A stretch of DNA of 64,000 nucleotides from Agelaius tricolor (GCA_023055355.1 JALJCS010000004.1:29850744-29914743), one strand, 5' to 3'. Numbered from the stretch's first letter, positions 1-13,100 are shown. Notes: a model not told the origin generated them from the letters alone. A program made the numbers and translations.

Positions 1-2086
1 CATACCAGTTCTTTGCAAAATTGAATTACAATGAATCTTATTTACAATCTATAATTTGCATTGAAGCTACAATGTCAATGGGATTTGTATATCTATCATT
101 ATTGTGATTCTCTTGGTATTTTGAGTCACATGTTTCCTCAGAGAAGCAGCAGCTGTAAATACAGCATATCTCCTAATCTGTATGTTCAGGCTCGCTAATG
201 TTTTCTTCTTCTTTTACCAGACACACACCTAGCAGAGGCTGACTTTGTTTCAGCTACAGCAGAAATTTTTCATGGTTTTGCTGTATTAACTTGTGGTAGG
301 TTTTTCTTTCTTGGTTCCAGTTGTAAAGAACTGTGACAGGATTTTTTAGTTTATTTTTTTTTTTTGTGCAACACTGAGACATACATGACAGTTACTTTGA
401 TTAACTTAAAAATGATAGTTTATAGTCAAATCAAATACATTATCATATTAATATCAGTGCAGAAAGAGCACTATTATACCACATACTGACACTTACACAG
501 TCTGAAAGAAAATTCTACCATATTTGCTTACCTAGTAACTAGTTTGGCAGAAAAGACTTTTTCAGCATATCCAAATAGAGCATGTTTTCTAAACTTATTC
601 TAAAACTCAGTCTTTCAAATACAGGAAAGATGTCACCCATAATTCATTCATGTGCCTGCAGTCTAAGGAACTCAAAGATATTAATAAAGTTTATTTACCT
701 TATATTAATAAGTTTATTTGTAATTTACTGACTAAAAAAATTTGAAAATTATTTGTGTGTGAGAAATCTGCAGTGATATCTACCTCTCTGCCTATCATCT
801 CTCTCAACATTTCAAATAGTTTCATGTTTACTTTTCTCAGGTACATGTTATGCCACTTATGAAAAGGCAGTCTAGTAAAATGAAAATAGTGTTTGAAATT
901 TTAGAATTTAAAATGTTTATGGTTATTTAAAATTATTTGATATTTAGCTTTCAAAGTACGCAAAACTCCTGCACTAACAATGGAAATCTTGAATATTGAA
1001 ATTCAAACCTGTTCCTGGTCCAGGATGAAATTTTGTCCAGGGTGCACACCAATGAATTTGATGCAGGAAGGACAACATTCCTGTAAGAACTGTACTGAAG
1101 GAGTTACATCTGTTTGAGTGTATTTAGGAACTTGAATGCCAAAATGAATCCTAAGAAAGTTGGATTAGTGACCGGAGGACAGGTTAGGAAGTCCAACGTA
1201 TATGGTGAATACACAATTTCCCATGGCTCTGGAATTTCTTACATGGTCTTTATAGCTGAACATATGCTGTCTACTTGCACACATGTAGAATATAATTTTT
1301 GGCAGTGAACTTTTATCTTGCCTTTTGTCTTTCATATGTTTTTCATAAGCAAGCTGTGTGACTCTCCTCTAGCTGTGAATATATCTAATGTCACATTTTT
1401 TGTACACTTTAATATTCACACTTATGGCAAGCGTCTGTGACATTTCTACTAAATTATTTCTTATAATATCCAATTAATAGGAAACCATTGGACAGACTAA
1501 GATATTGTTGAATTAATCTTTTAATATATGCTGTTCAAAGTATTATGTAGTTTTTGCACATACATCAGTACTTTGGACAATGAAGAAGGAAGACAGAGAC
1601 ACAACATAATCGTCAATATTGCATCACTGAGAATCTGTACTGAAGCTTTTTAAACTATATTTAAACTATATTAAAAGATACTTAAACTATATCTTATTTT
1701 GCAATGTACAATTGTCATGAATTAACCCTGTGGAATTCAAGAGAAGTGTTGTCATGAATTAACCCTGTGGAATTCAAGAGAAGTGTATAGACATGTATGC
1801 TGCCTCTGTGACATATGTACTAGAGCTGGCAGAACCATTGAGTAAAAAAATGAGATAATTAAGAAATATTAATGGATTTTATTATACATATTTAGTAAAC
1901 TGTGTGATGCTCACTCAAGCCATTAAAGATTATGTTGAGAATGTGTTGTGACTGAAAGGTTTGAAGTCAGAAGTAAGGGACCTAAAGATACATTGTATGA
2001 GCTACCTGTCCTGGGCCTGAACCTACTCAGTATTTTATGAATGGCATGTGTATACTGTAATGGTAAAGAGATATTTACTTATCTTC
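1..2086. other. Unique AT-rich non-coding sequence
   Basis: No gene, RNA or transposon is recognisable. Open frames are short (the longest about 64 codons), lack homology I recognise and have no convincing exon context. The only clear structure is the exact 37-bp tandem duplication listed separately and a small threefold repetition of ttaaactata around 1650-1690. Confidence 0.6.
1712..1785. repeat. Exact 37-bp tandem duplication (2 copies)
   Basis: The 37 bases at 1712-1748 are repeated without a single difference at 1749-1785. Each unit starts ttgtcatgaatt and ends caagagaagtg. The lack of divergence suggests a recent duplication, or a polymorphic minisatellite allele, in otherwise old unique sequence. 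Confidence 0.97.
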
Positions 2087-3119
2087 TGTGGTGGATTGAA
2101 TGTGGCTGGACATCAGGAGCCCAACAGCAGCTCTATCACCCCCCACTTTACCTGTACAGAGGCAGAAAAATACAATGAAGGGCTCATAGATTGAGATAAG
2201 GGCAAGGACAGATCATTGCTAATTAGGGTCACAGATAAAACTGACTCACAGAATTTAATTTAATTTAATTTATTATCAATCAAATCAGAATAGGATAATG
2301 AGATATGAAAGCAAACCTTAATAAACCTGCCCCTCACCCCTTCACCACCATCCTTCTTCATGAGCTAAACATCATTTTTGAATTCTCTACCTCCTACCCC
2401 TGAGCAGCACAAAGGGATGGGGAATGGGAGTTATAGTCAGTTCATCACCATTGTCTCATTGTTTCTTTCTTCTCTTTCCCCTGCCCCAGTATAAGATCCC
2501 TCCCATGGAAGACAGTCCTGCAGGAACTTCTCCAACATGAGTCCTTCCCACAGGCTGCAATTCTTTCCAAACTGTTCCAGTGTGGGTCCATCCCATGGAA
2601 TGCAGTCCTTCCAGAGTAGCCTGTTCCAGTTGGGTCTCCCATAGGGTCACAAGTCCTGCCAGAAAACTCGCTCCATTGTGTGCCCCTCTCTTCACAGGGC
2701 CACACCACCTGGCAGGAGCCTGCTCCATGGAGCCACAGCATCCTTCAGATCTGCTCACCTGTGGACCTCCCCCCTGCAGGGGGACAACCTTCTTCACCAT
2801 GGTCTTCACTACAAACTTCTGAGAAAACCATGCTTTGGTACCTGGAACACTTCTTCCCTCTTCTTCACTGATTTTGGCATCTGCAGAGCTGTCTTACACA
2901 TTCTCTCTCCTCTCTACTCTGGCCACAGCTGCTCCTGCACAATAATTTTTCCTGCTTCTTAAATATATTATTCCAGAGGCTGGTGATGTCTGTGGTCTCA
3001 GTCATCAAAGAGACTGTCTTGGATCTGTCTGGCTTTTGCCCTATCAGACATGGGGGAAGCTTCTATCAGCTTTGCACAGAAGCCACCCCTATAGCCCTTC
3101 TACAAATTCACACATAACA
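2087..3119 (-). mobile_element. Solo LTR, family A copy 1 (avian ERV)
   Basis: Read on the minus strand this is a roughly 1-kb endogenous retrovirus LTR. It has a TG-type start near 3119, the family word gtggcttctgtg, then agaagcttcccccatgtctg (about 3050-3080), a degenerate internal array of units resembling 'ctgcag..gtggaggac..cacactggaaca' (about 2480-2800), and an end reading cc(a)caca at 2087-2094. The same family recurs at 28.5 kb and 50.5 kb. No internal gag, pol or env sequence is attached, so it is a solo LTR or a fragment. I see no target-site duplication at these ends, so the outer limits are uncertain by 10-30 bases. Overlapping open frames of 80-117 codons on both strands are products of the internal array and are not genes. 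Assignment to ERVL or ERVK is not certain. Confidence 0.8.
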
Positions 3120-3998
3120 GATATACAGATATAGTGGAGAATAGAATTTAAACATAAAGTGAACCTAAAGAATTTATTGGTGTTCCTGAGAACCTGTCTG
3201 GAAAAGTAAAATCCAGTGCATCAAGCTATTCATAATGAATTCATGAAGAGTAACTCCATGAATTGCAGAGGCTTCATGATTCATTAAGTTAGCTACCTGG
3301 CATATACTTGGGCAGAGCTGGCAATAACTACTTAGAAAATATAGAGAAAAATATCTCCAATGAGTTGATAATGAGTCAGTTCTGTTGTGTATTAGTAACT
3401 CCTGTTAAAGGGGTTCAGGAAAAGCATATATTGCCCCTGGAATGCTTTAGCAGGAACATAGGTTGTTAAGTTCCACCTCCAGTGTACTCAGCAAAGCCTC
3501 TGCTGACACTTTGCTACTCAGTGCTTGAAAGATGTTGAGAACTACATGACATGACTGCAGGATAGGCAGGTAGACATAGAAGGGCTATATAAAGCATGCA
3601 AGAAAACATAAGTCTAGTTTCAAGTAAAGCAATGAAGCGGGCTGTATCTGTAGAAACAGTAAATTACTAGTGTCGGTTGTCCTGGGATGTCACAAAGTCT
3701 CTGGTACTAAGAATTTTTAAAAACAGTTTGGACAAATGACTGTTTGAGAAATTACACAGACCAAGTTTTTGATATATCAGTACCTTCAGGACGTTCCTTC
3801 AGAGCAGAAGCAGACCTTTTGAGTGTGAGGAGAAGGAAAATCTCAAAAGTCATGTAGTTGGAATTAAATGTTAATAATACAATTCCTCTGTCACTGTCTG
3901 TGCTCGTTTGTAAATTTCATAAACATCCACTTTAAAATATTATATAAGGGTAGCAGGAAGAAAAAAATCCACTTACATAACATTCTATAGTGTTAGAA

Positions 3999-4072
3999 CA
4001 AAAACAAAAGACTAAACAAACAAAAACCAAAACCAACCAAACAAAAAAAAAACCCCACAACCAAAAAAAAAC
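3999..4072. repeat. A/C-rich low-complexity tract
   Basis: A run composed almost wholly of A and C on the plus strand (aacaaacaaaaaccaaaacc-like). Similar tracts occur at 37706-37768, 40199-40243 and 42328-42415, all with A/C on the plus strand. Confidence 0.85.
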
Positions 4073-4730
4073 AGTGGCAATTAAATACTCTCCACATATG
4101 GAGGTGGATGTTTCATGCCTTTTGTAAAAGTTTGTTTCCCAGTTCAGATCAGCTACAGACAACTTGGGTCATTTAATTGAGGGCTTTTCACACATTTAAT
4201 AAATAACCAAAATTAAATGCTGAAGTGTCATTTAGAATAAACATCCTAAATTTTGAAGAATCAAAATTTATTCAGAGGCAACTTGTGAAAGACTAGAAAC
4301 CCTTGAGACTGAATTTTGTCTACAAATGAGAAGTCCTTTTTCCCAAACTCCATTTGAAAGCACAGAGCTCATCACAAAACATACGCTTTTGATTATAATA
4401 ATGAGAAATAGCTGTGAGGCAGATCTTGAAATCTCTTCTGCAGTCAATACAGCATCTGATTGAGTATAATTGGTAAAGGATTCAAGATAATTGCAAGCTA
4501 TGAAGGAGTAGCAGAATCAACTACCACATTTACATTTTCAGAAAGAACTTAGTATAAACCTGGATATCACAGAAGTTTAAAGAGGGTTTAAAATTATAAT
4601 TCTGATAGAATGCTCATTGTATATTCTGGAAATGTGAGCCAAGCACCAATCAGAATTTCATTTCAGCCAGCACCTTGTTCACATTATCAGATCAAACTGA
4701 AGTTGTATTGAATTTCAATGTTCTTGACAG

Positions 4731-4744
4731 TTGCATTAATGCAA
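4731..4744. promoter_or_regulatory. 14-bp perfect palindrome with ATTAAT core
   Basis: ttgcattaatgcaa equals its own reverse complement and is followed at once by ttatta. Such palindromes resemble POU- or homeodomain-type binding sites. Function is inferred from base composition only; the palindrome itself is directly visible. Confidence 0.35.
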
Positions 4745-5849
4745 TTATTAGAAGGTGTTATTAAAAAACCAATCTATTTCATTTCAGGGTGTTATAAAAT
4801 CATTGACAGCAATTGCTGGAGTTGTTAAGTTTATGACTCTGATCAGCCATTTCAAAGTAGATCAAAGATTAATAACAAAGCTCACGAGAAGTCTGGATTC
4901 AGCCATGAAAATGGTAACTAGGTGATGGTAATGATTAGCACTGACATAGGGCATCAGGTCTATCAGCTGTGATGAGGCAGTAGTTTTTATGAACACCATT
5001 ACTACTCAAATAGTTTGCATGGGAAGCTGGAGGAATCAGTGGACATTTTCAAAGCCTTGTAAAGATAGCTTCCTTGCAGAAAAATCGTACCATTTAATCT
5101 ACACTTTCAGTTCCTATCTGGAACTCTCACGTTTCCACAAAATGTGCAGAGTAAATACAAGTGGAATGCATATGCTCATAGCTCAGTATGCACTATCCTA
5201 TAAATGTACTTGCTTATTTAAATTAAACAGCTCAATGATTCAGAAAGCATTTCATCAGACTTAATGTTGTACATTAGCCAGTGAGGTTCACACCTAACAA
5301 GGAAGGACATAAATTGTCTCATTTTTTCCAAGGATGGCACTATTTCCAGTCCTGTTGGCACAGGGAAAAAATATCTAAAATTTCCTTTTAGAATTTTACG
5401 AAAAACAAAAAAAATGGATATTGGCTCTTGACTAGGATGGCAATAGCCTTTGCCATTATTTAAAATAGATGAACACATTACAATGAACCATAAGGACCTG
5501 ATTCAGTATTGTCTTCTAACTTCTTTCCAATGGACAGGCTAAAATCCAAGCAATAGAACAACAAACTCACCTTTTTCTCTTTCTTTGCCCAGTGAGCCTA
5601 GAGGGTTTTACCTCAGTAATATCTGCATATGTACCCAGGCAGGCTTGCACACTCAGTCCCACACATGCATCAAATTCACAGCCAAATTCTGTTTCCTGAG
5701 ACAAGCACTCGTAAATCACAATTAGATCCATCTGTTTAAGGACAATTTGGCTCACAAGATTGAAAATACTGCAGTATACAGTTTACACTGAATGGAACTA
5801 GCAAGGCTCATTGACAGAGCTTTAAACCAGATGTGATCGGACAGAGAGA

Positions 5850-7941
5850 CCCATCACACTGGCAAGCTGTGGGCTGACAGGCCAAGGTTAGGGGGACAGG
5901 GTGCTACCAAGGGCCCACTGCCAGTGGCTCTGAATGCTAGCCATACTGGGCCACACTTCCAGTCTTACAGAGATGAGCTAGAGACTTCTGGCATAGCAGG
6001 AACCAGTAACAGGGAAACAGGGAAAAACAGGTAACTGGGGAAAAAAACAGGAAAATAGATGAAAGTATTTAAAGGGTGTTCCTCCAGGAAAGCAACATGC
6101 CCATCAGCCCACCTGAAGTGCAAAAATACACACAGTACGGGCAACAAACAGGAGAAGCTGGAAGTCACTCTGCTGCTAGGAAGTTATGACCTTGTTGTCC
6201 ATACTGAAACTTGGTGGGAGAAACTATCAGTGATGACTATCGATGGCTGCAGGGTAGTCAGAAGAAACTGGGGAGAAAGAAGATATGGAGAGTCTGCCTT
6301 TTACATCAAGAGATGGATTAAGTGTGAAGGGCTGTATCTGCAGAAGAACCGTGGGCAGGTCAAAAGTCTGTGGGTAAGAATCAGAAACAAAATCAACAAA
6401 GGGATCCCCATGGGTGGTGTCTACTGCAGATGAAGGGACCTGGATTCACAAAGACTTCTTGCTCCAGCCTGCTGGATGCATCACACTCATAGGCTCTTGT
6501 CCACTCTGATACCTGCTGAAAAAAATATCACAGGCAATCCAGAGGACTCAGGAAATCCATGAAGGATACTTTCTTGAGCCAGGGCATAGACAGCAGCCCT
6601 ACCAGAGGGGATGCAATACTGGATCTGATGTAGGCAAGCTAATCTTGAACATCAAAACTGGGGGGAGCCTGGGCAGCAGTGATCACGCATTAGGACGCAG
6701 TGATCATACATTTGCCGTACTGGGAGATACAAATCAGGAAAAAGTTATGCCCCTGAATTTCAGGAAAGCAAATTTCCAGCTCTTCAGGGAGACAGTCAAC
6801 AGGATTCACTGGGAGACTTCCCTCAGAGACAAGGAAGTTGAAAAGAGATGGGAGATTTGTAGGGAAGTGGTCCATTGAGCTTAAAAGCTGGCAATTCCCA
6901 GGAGTAGGAACTCAAGGAAAAAAGGCAAGAGGCCAGCATGGCTTAGTAGGAAACTGCTGGGCCAACTAAAGGGCAAGAAGCAAATGCACACATAATGGAA
7001 ATAAGTGCAGATAACCTGAGAAAAATATAGAGATGAAATACAGTTTTGTAGGGTTATGGTGAAGAAGTCCAAGATGAAGCTGCAACAGAACCTGGTAAGG
7101 GACTTGAAGATGGCTTTTTAAAAGCATGTGAACCAGGAAAGGAAAGTCAAAGAAGATGACCCCCTCTGATAAACGAGGGTGAAAAACTGGAAGCAGCAGA
7201 TGAGGAGAAAGTGGAACTAGTCAACAAATTTTTTGTCTCAATGTTCAATGGCAACCATTGTTTCCACACCTCTCAATTGGATGGATGGTAGGATAGGGAG
7301 TAGGGGACCAGAGTCCCTTTCACTCTCCATGATATTTGAAAAGTCCTGGAAGTCAGGTGAAATCTCAAGTGACTGAAAATAAGGAAAATGTGTGCCTGTC
7401 TTTAAAAAAGGTCAAAAGGAGAACTCTGAGAACTACTGGAAACAGATCCTCTTAGAAGCTATGTTAAGGCATCTGGAAGATAGCTAGCGTGGCTTCATCA
7501 ACATCCTGCCAATCAAGTTGGCTGCTATGATGGAGTGACTGCAACAGTGGGAAAGGGAAGGGCTACAGATGTCATTTATCTGGATTTCTGTACAGCCTTT
7601 GACACAGTACACCACAACATCCTTCCCTCTAAAATTAGAGAGAGGGAGATTTGATAAGTGGACTGCTAGATGAATAAGAATGGATGGTGACGTCCAGAGG
7701 GTAGTGGTCAATAGCTCAGAGTTGCAACAGACATCAAGAAAAAGTGATGAAAAATGAAAGAGAGTAGGTTTAGATTAGATATTAGGAAGAAATTTTTCTG
7801 TGTGAGGGTGGTGAGGTAAGGGATGAGTTTGCCCAGAGACATTGCAAGTGCCCTACCCCTGGAAGGCACCCCTGTCCATAGTAGGGTAGTTGGAACTAGA
7901 TGATCTTTATAGTCCTTTCCTACCCAAAACCTTCTATGATT
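5850..7941 (+). mobile_element. CR1 LINE, decayed, with endonuclease and RT remnants
   Basis: This is a degenerate CR1 non-LTR retrotransposon in the plus orientation. The endonuclease is visible at about 6190-6430 in frames giving HTETWW, IDGCRVVRRNW and VKSLWVRIRNK; the family normally has ITETWW, a DG(Y/C)..xRRDR region and SLWVRI. The endonuclease SDH motif appears at about 6680-6710 (GSSDHALGRSDH). Reverse-transcriptase motif A is at about 7563-7625 ([18 protein letters not shown]), keeping the catalytic aspartate of LDxxxAFD. Sequence then jumps near 7735 from the RT region straight to the 3' end (LDIRKKFF-like, then the tail with agatgatctttatagtccttt and cttctatgat at 7931). Most of the palm, including the second catalytic motif, is therefore deleted. 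A second deletion lies near 7310. Many stops and frameshifts rule out activity. The 5' limit is approximate. Its 3' fragment is related to the copy at 8887-10180. Confidence 0.9.
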
Positions 7942-8886
7942 TGTTTTCAATTTTCAGGTTTACCTATATTTACCTATATTTATCTTTGTGTAATGCCAGG
8001 AAACTGCTGTAGATAAAGCTGAAAAAGAAGTTACATTTCTTATAATTATTTCCACCTCTTCATTACTTAGGAAATTAAGTAAGAATACCCATCTCTTCCC
8101 ATCCTGAATAAACACTTATTTTGAGTCAGAGTTTCTGTGGTTTTGTGCAGAGGAAAGAAAATGTTGGATCTAGTTGCTAAAATAGCCATGAGATATAATT
8201 TTTTTCAATATTCCAGTCCATGTTATATGGATCCCAGCTGCTTCTCTGGAAAGACACTGATCTTCTTTAGATCATGTGATACATCTGTCCATGCAGACAT
8301 AAGCCCAGTTTGCTTTTAAAAGTACCCTGACAGTAATTTCCAGAGAGGGCAAAAACATTTAACATGCTGAAAAGACTAAATATAGTTACAGTTTCTGTTC
8401 ACTAGCCCATCCAAAAGTGGTGGTGACTTCCTTCAAAATTCTGAGAAGAACAAAGAATCCAAGAATCTCATTATCTTTTGAATAGACTATTTTGAATTCT
8501 CCAGTTTCCCAGTGAGATATGAAGTAACATTGTACTACACACTCCACAAATCACTTTCATACCAGTCTACTCTCCTGACAATCTCACTGTTTTGATGGTG
8601 TGTTGTTCTTAGACATGGACACAAATACTCACGAGGGTTTAATTTATTGAGAAAAAAACAGATTAATTATCTTGCATTATAGAGCTAAGCCATGGAAGAG
8701 TTGCTAAGACCTATGGAAAGTGACATTGGATTTGTCTTTTAACCAAGACACGTTTATTTTTCTGACAGTTAGCTCAGTAGCCTGAACTATCAGTCACGTC
8801 AACATAATGAGAATCCACTATGCTATTTTCACACATATATGTGAAATAGCAAAACACATTTTGATTTGAAACACATCTGATTCAAA
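7942..8886. other. Unique spacer between two CR1 copies
   Basis: No gene or transposon is recognisable. It contains one imperfect hairpin at 8821-8851 (tgctatttt... against ...gtgaaatagca). Confidence 0.5.
8821..8851. other. Imperfect short hairpin
   Basis: The left arm begins tgctatttt and the right arm ends gtgaaatagca. They pair apart from a one-base and a two-base interruption, with an atatat turn. No function is assigned; short AT-rich hairpins occur by chance in such sequence. Confidence 0.5.
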
Positions 8887-10180
8887 GCAGCCAGCATGGC
8901 TTCATGAAGAGCAAGCCCTCACTGACCAAGCCTGTGGCTGATGGGGTGACTGTATCAGTGGACAAGGGAAGGGTTACAGATGCCATTTATCTGGACATTT
9001 GTAAAGCCTTTGACATGGACTCCCAGAACATCTCTCTCTCTAAAATTGGAGAGGGGTGGATTCAATGTCTGCACTGTTAGATGGATAGGAAATTGTTTGG
9101 ACAGTGGCATCCAGAGGGTAGTGGTCAATGGCTCAGAGTCCCAATGGACATTAGGGACAAGTGAAGTCCCTCAAGGGTGCATACTGGGACCAGTGATATT
9201 TAATATCGTCATTAAGGACATGAACAGAGGGATCAAGTGCACTGCCAGGAAATTCGCAGATGACACCAAGCTGAATGGTGACACCTAAAGTGTGGGATGG
9301 CATCCAGAAGGACCTGGGCAAGCTTGAGTAGTCAGTCCATGGAAATCTCATGAGGAAATCTCATGAGATCAAGGGCAAGGTGCCACACCTGGGTCAGGAC
9401 AACCCCTGGTGCCAACACAGGCCAGGGATGAACAGATCAGAGCAGTCCTGCTGAGAAGGACTGGGGCTCCGAGTTGGTGAGAGGCTGGACCTGACCCAGC
9501 CATGGGCACTCACAGCCCAGAGAGCCAAACGTGTCCTGGGCTGCATCCAAAGCAGTGTGGGCAGCAGGGCCAGGGAGGGGATTCTGCCCCTCTGCTCTGC
9601 TCTGCTCTGCTCTGCTCTGCTCTGCTCTGCTGAGACCCCACCTTCAGGGCTGCATCAGCTCTGTGGTCACAGCACAGGAAGGACATGGAAGGACATGTTG
9701 GAGCGAGTCCAAAGGTCACCAAGACCATTAGAGGGCTGGAGCACCTCTCCTGTAAAGAAAGGCTGAGAGAAATGGAATTGTTCAGTCTGGACAACAGAAG
9801 TTGACCAGGTGACCTAACAGCAGCTTTCCCGTGGCTGAAAAGAGCCTTCAAGGAAGCCAGAAAGAGACTTTTTTACAAGGGCATGTAGTGACAAGAAGGT
9901 GGAAGGTGAGTTTGAAGGCTTCAAACTCACAGTTTGAAAAATTGTAGGTTGAGTATAGAAATTAGGAAGAAATTCTTCCCTGTAAGAGAGGTGAAGTAGA
10001 AGAAGAGGTTGCCCAGAGAAGTTTTGGATGCCCCATCCCAGGAAATGTTCAAGGTTAGGTTTGAATGGGACTCAGAACAACCTGTACTGTGAAAGGTGTC
10101 CTTGCCCTCAGCAAGGGGTTTGGATCTAGATGATTTTTTTAGATCCTTTCCAAACCCAGTTATTTTAGGATTCTATGATT
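8887..10180 (+). mobile_element. CR1 LINE, 5'-truncated, RT to 3' end
   Basis: Plus-strand CR1 copy starting inside reverse transcriptase. In the frame open over 8980-9288 one reads [20 protein letters not shown], then VPQGCILGPVIFNIVI and KFADDTKLNGDT. These are the RT motif with the conserved PQG..LGP and the catalytic FADD motif, both intact in residues. Motif A ([12 protein letters not shown], about 8983-9018) lies in a different frame, so there is a frameshift between them. The region corresponding to the C-terminal part of ORF2 follows at 9390-9860, containing a TCTGC microsatellite (9591-9630). The 3' tail (ggatctagatgatttttt... ttctatgatttc) ends near 10180. The element cannot code for a protein. 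The first bases (gcagccagcatggcttcat) match the equivalent point near 7480 in the neighbouring copy. Confidence 0.93.
9591..9630. repeat. (TCTGC)8 microsatellite
   Basis: Eight uninterrupted TCTGC units grew inside the CR1 copy from its native cccctctgctctgc context. They create spurious open frames rich in CSALL repeats on the plus strand and AEQSR repeats on the minus strand. Confidence 0.97.
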
Positions 10181-13100
10181 TCTTAAGAACAAAAAGGTTC
10201 TATAAGACTTGAAAGAGCAATATAATATCTTCAAACAGACATTATGCATGTGTTACATTAGTCATAAACACCATGCATAATGGCAATGCCTTAGAAACAT
10301 ACAATTAATTCAGCATCTCTGGCAAAACTTTTGAAGAGTTGAATTGACAATGGAATTATTATCAATCTCCAGTTTTTATCATTTTTTAAATTATAACTCA
10401 AGAGATCATTCTGCTTTTAAAGTAGTAATAGACCACAGACTTGATGAATTCGCAGACTAAGGTCTAGAGAAAGTGGTTTTTTCAGAGAAGGATATGGCTA
10501 TTAAAAACTAAATACAAAAAGTATATGAATGTGCAAACAAAAGAGCTTGCCAAATTGCTCAAAGACAATAGAAGGCTTTAAAAACTTTTCTCCTGAGGGC
10601 CATTATCTGGCTTTCTATTGTAACTTCTGGCGTCACTGCTTTATTCCCTTGCTTCCCAACCCTCCCTTCCTCCATCCTCCTCCCCTAAGCTGAGGTTTTA
10701 AACCACATAAGTTTCCATAAAAATGCCAGATAGTCTCCCTCCTGCCAAAAGAGAGATTAAAAAGGGTAAATGTCTATACTTATGCATGCTTGTTGTTCTG
10801 AGAACACAAGTTTTGCCTATATATAAAAATGGAAAGTCCAATTGAATAATTGTAATATGGGAAATATTAGCCTTCTTTTGCTGTATACACTTAAAACCAG
10901 ATGACTTTTCCATTGTTTCATGCTATATCTGAACTTCTCCTTATCACCCATGTCTTTAGTGTTTGTCCAAATTTTTTTGCATTTCCACCAAAAAAGAGAA
11001 AAGCAGAAGCCACATGTAAGTTGCTGGCAAACACTTTTGTCACTTTCACCTCAAGCATGAGAACCAGACAGGCCAGACGGCAAGGCTTTTAAAGGTGCTG
11101 AGCTTCATAGTAGTTTCCACTGATTTCAGAGGGACCTCTATATATCTAGCATACTTCACACATTTAGGTCAAGAGCTACACTAACAGCTTGACTATGGAC
11201 ATTTGAATAGTCATAGTATAGTCAATGAGACTGTGCAGCAATTATACAAATCCCTGTCCCCTGAATGGCTAACAATGATTGTAAGACAATCAATCTACAC
11301 TGATTTTCGTATTGTAAGACAATAAACTTGGTATTTATGTAACAGCCAGAGTGCAGGGAAATACATAACAGGGGAAAAAATGTGCCATTATATATCATTA
11401 TGCTAACTGTACAGCAATCTGGAGAATACAATCCCATTTCAGTATGACATCCAGTAAGCACTTAGTTTCATCATAGACTATAAAGTATATTTTTCCACCC
11501 CAAATTATATGATTTTTGGCAGAAAAAGAGACATTAGCTTCCACCTCAAGCTGTCAGAGTTTGTTTTTTTAAAAAATCAAATAATTTCCTTCTGTTGTAA
11601 GCCACAAGGGACAAATCTGGAAACATACAAGGCCAACTCTGAGTTAACTTACACCCTTTTCAACTCCATTAACTTCAGTGGTATTGGCCACAGTTGTGAG
11701 TAAAGTTGGAATTTGGCCCATGGAAATAACCGTGTTTCCAACATGGTTTTGGCTTTTTTCATTTACTATGCATTTTACAGCCTTTTTAGACCATATTTCT
11801 TTATCTGAGAAATATTTGAAAGATACAATATAAGTAAGGGGATAATTAGAAATGACCCAATTCATTTCATGCAAATTCTGGCAGTCAAAATAATATGCAT
11901 ATCACTAAACTTGAGGCAACATTCTCTTTCAAGAATGGCTTTATTAAATTACACTACATTAACAGAATGCTGTCATTAGCAGAATTTTTCTCAGACACAG
12001 AATCACTCTTTATCAGATATGACTTGTTGAGACACTCTTGAATGCCAGCAAAAGGTTTTCTCTCTGTGGGAAATACATACAGTGAATCCAACTCCCAATC
12101 CAGTCCAGGTAGTGTTGTGGAAAGCATACACCCAAAACATCCCGAGATTAAGATGCATGAGCTAACTGTCTGTCTGTCCATGTTGTTCATCTTTGCTGTT
12201 TCCATAGAATTCTCCAGGAACTGTACATGTCATTTAAACACCATGGCTTCTCTCTTATTCTTCATTTTTTTCCTGTACTGCAGAGCTGAGAAAGCAACAG
12301 AAACAGCGTCATAGAGAAAGTTCTGGTCCCAGTGCAATGAAACTTTATATTTGGGACACTACTTTTGTCATAACTATATAGAACATTAAAAAAAAAAAAG
12401 TGAGATTTTATTATTATATCTCAGTTTTCAAGAGTGTTTCAAGAATCTCTTTCTCTTTTCTAGTACTGCGTGATTTTTTTCTACAAAGCTACCCTACATC
12501 CACGTAGGCTAAAATTCCAGTACTCACTTGTTTTTTCAATTTCTCCCCTTCAGAATTTAACAGAGCTTCAGACATAAATTGCTAAAATAATCCTTCACAA
12601 ACTTCAGAGATCAAGAAGATTTTATCAGATTTGTGTAGCCATTTGCTTTTCAATTTATTAGCAGTGTAAGAGTCCTGTTAACCTACTACTGCCTGATCTT
12701 AACATTTGCAGAAAGAGACCTTTTCTAATCCATTGTGGCAGTGAATGTTTGTGTTTCTTCTCCTGTGTCTTGAAACTGGGCCCACTATAAATATAGTAAA
12801 CAGAGTCCCTTTCCCTGAGGGTTTCTCTGAGTTTACAATCCTATTGTTTTCTTTACTCAGGACACTTCTTTGGTTTAAATAATCTTCCTACTGCTGCCAG
12901 TGTTTTGAAGGCGGTGGTGAAAATTTCATTAATCATATATCCTCTAACAAGTACCTATACAAATGACCTTATCATATCATTGAAATTAGCTGACAGCTAG
13001 TAGCATAAATAGATCAAATGGGGGATTAACTGAAAATAGATTTGAGACCTGAAGTCATCTTATTTGCTCAGGAGAGAGATTCTTAAACATTCAGTTCTGT

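Larger units (their letters stand above)
3120..5849. other. Unique non-coding sequence
   Basis: No gene is recognisable. It contains an A/C-rich low-complexity tract (about 3999-4072) and a stretch at 4680-4900 rich in homeodomain-like ATTA words, discussed in the findings. Open frames here do not exceed about 91 codons and match nothing I know. Confidence 0.55.

Noticed and set aside
2445..2962. Cluster of overlapping open frames on both strands
   Set aside because: All lie in the family A LTR (minus) and reflect its internal array.
6059..6433. 124-codon plus-strand frame as an independent gene
   Set aside because: It is the decayed CR1 endonuclease, reported under the CR1 copy at 5850-7941.
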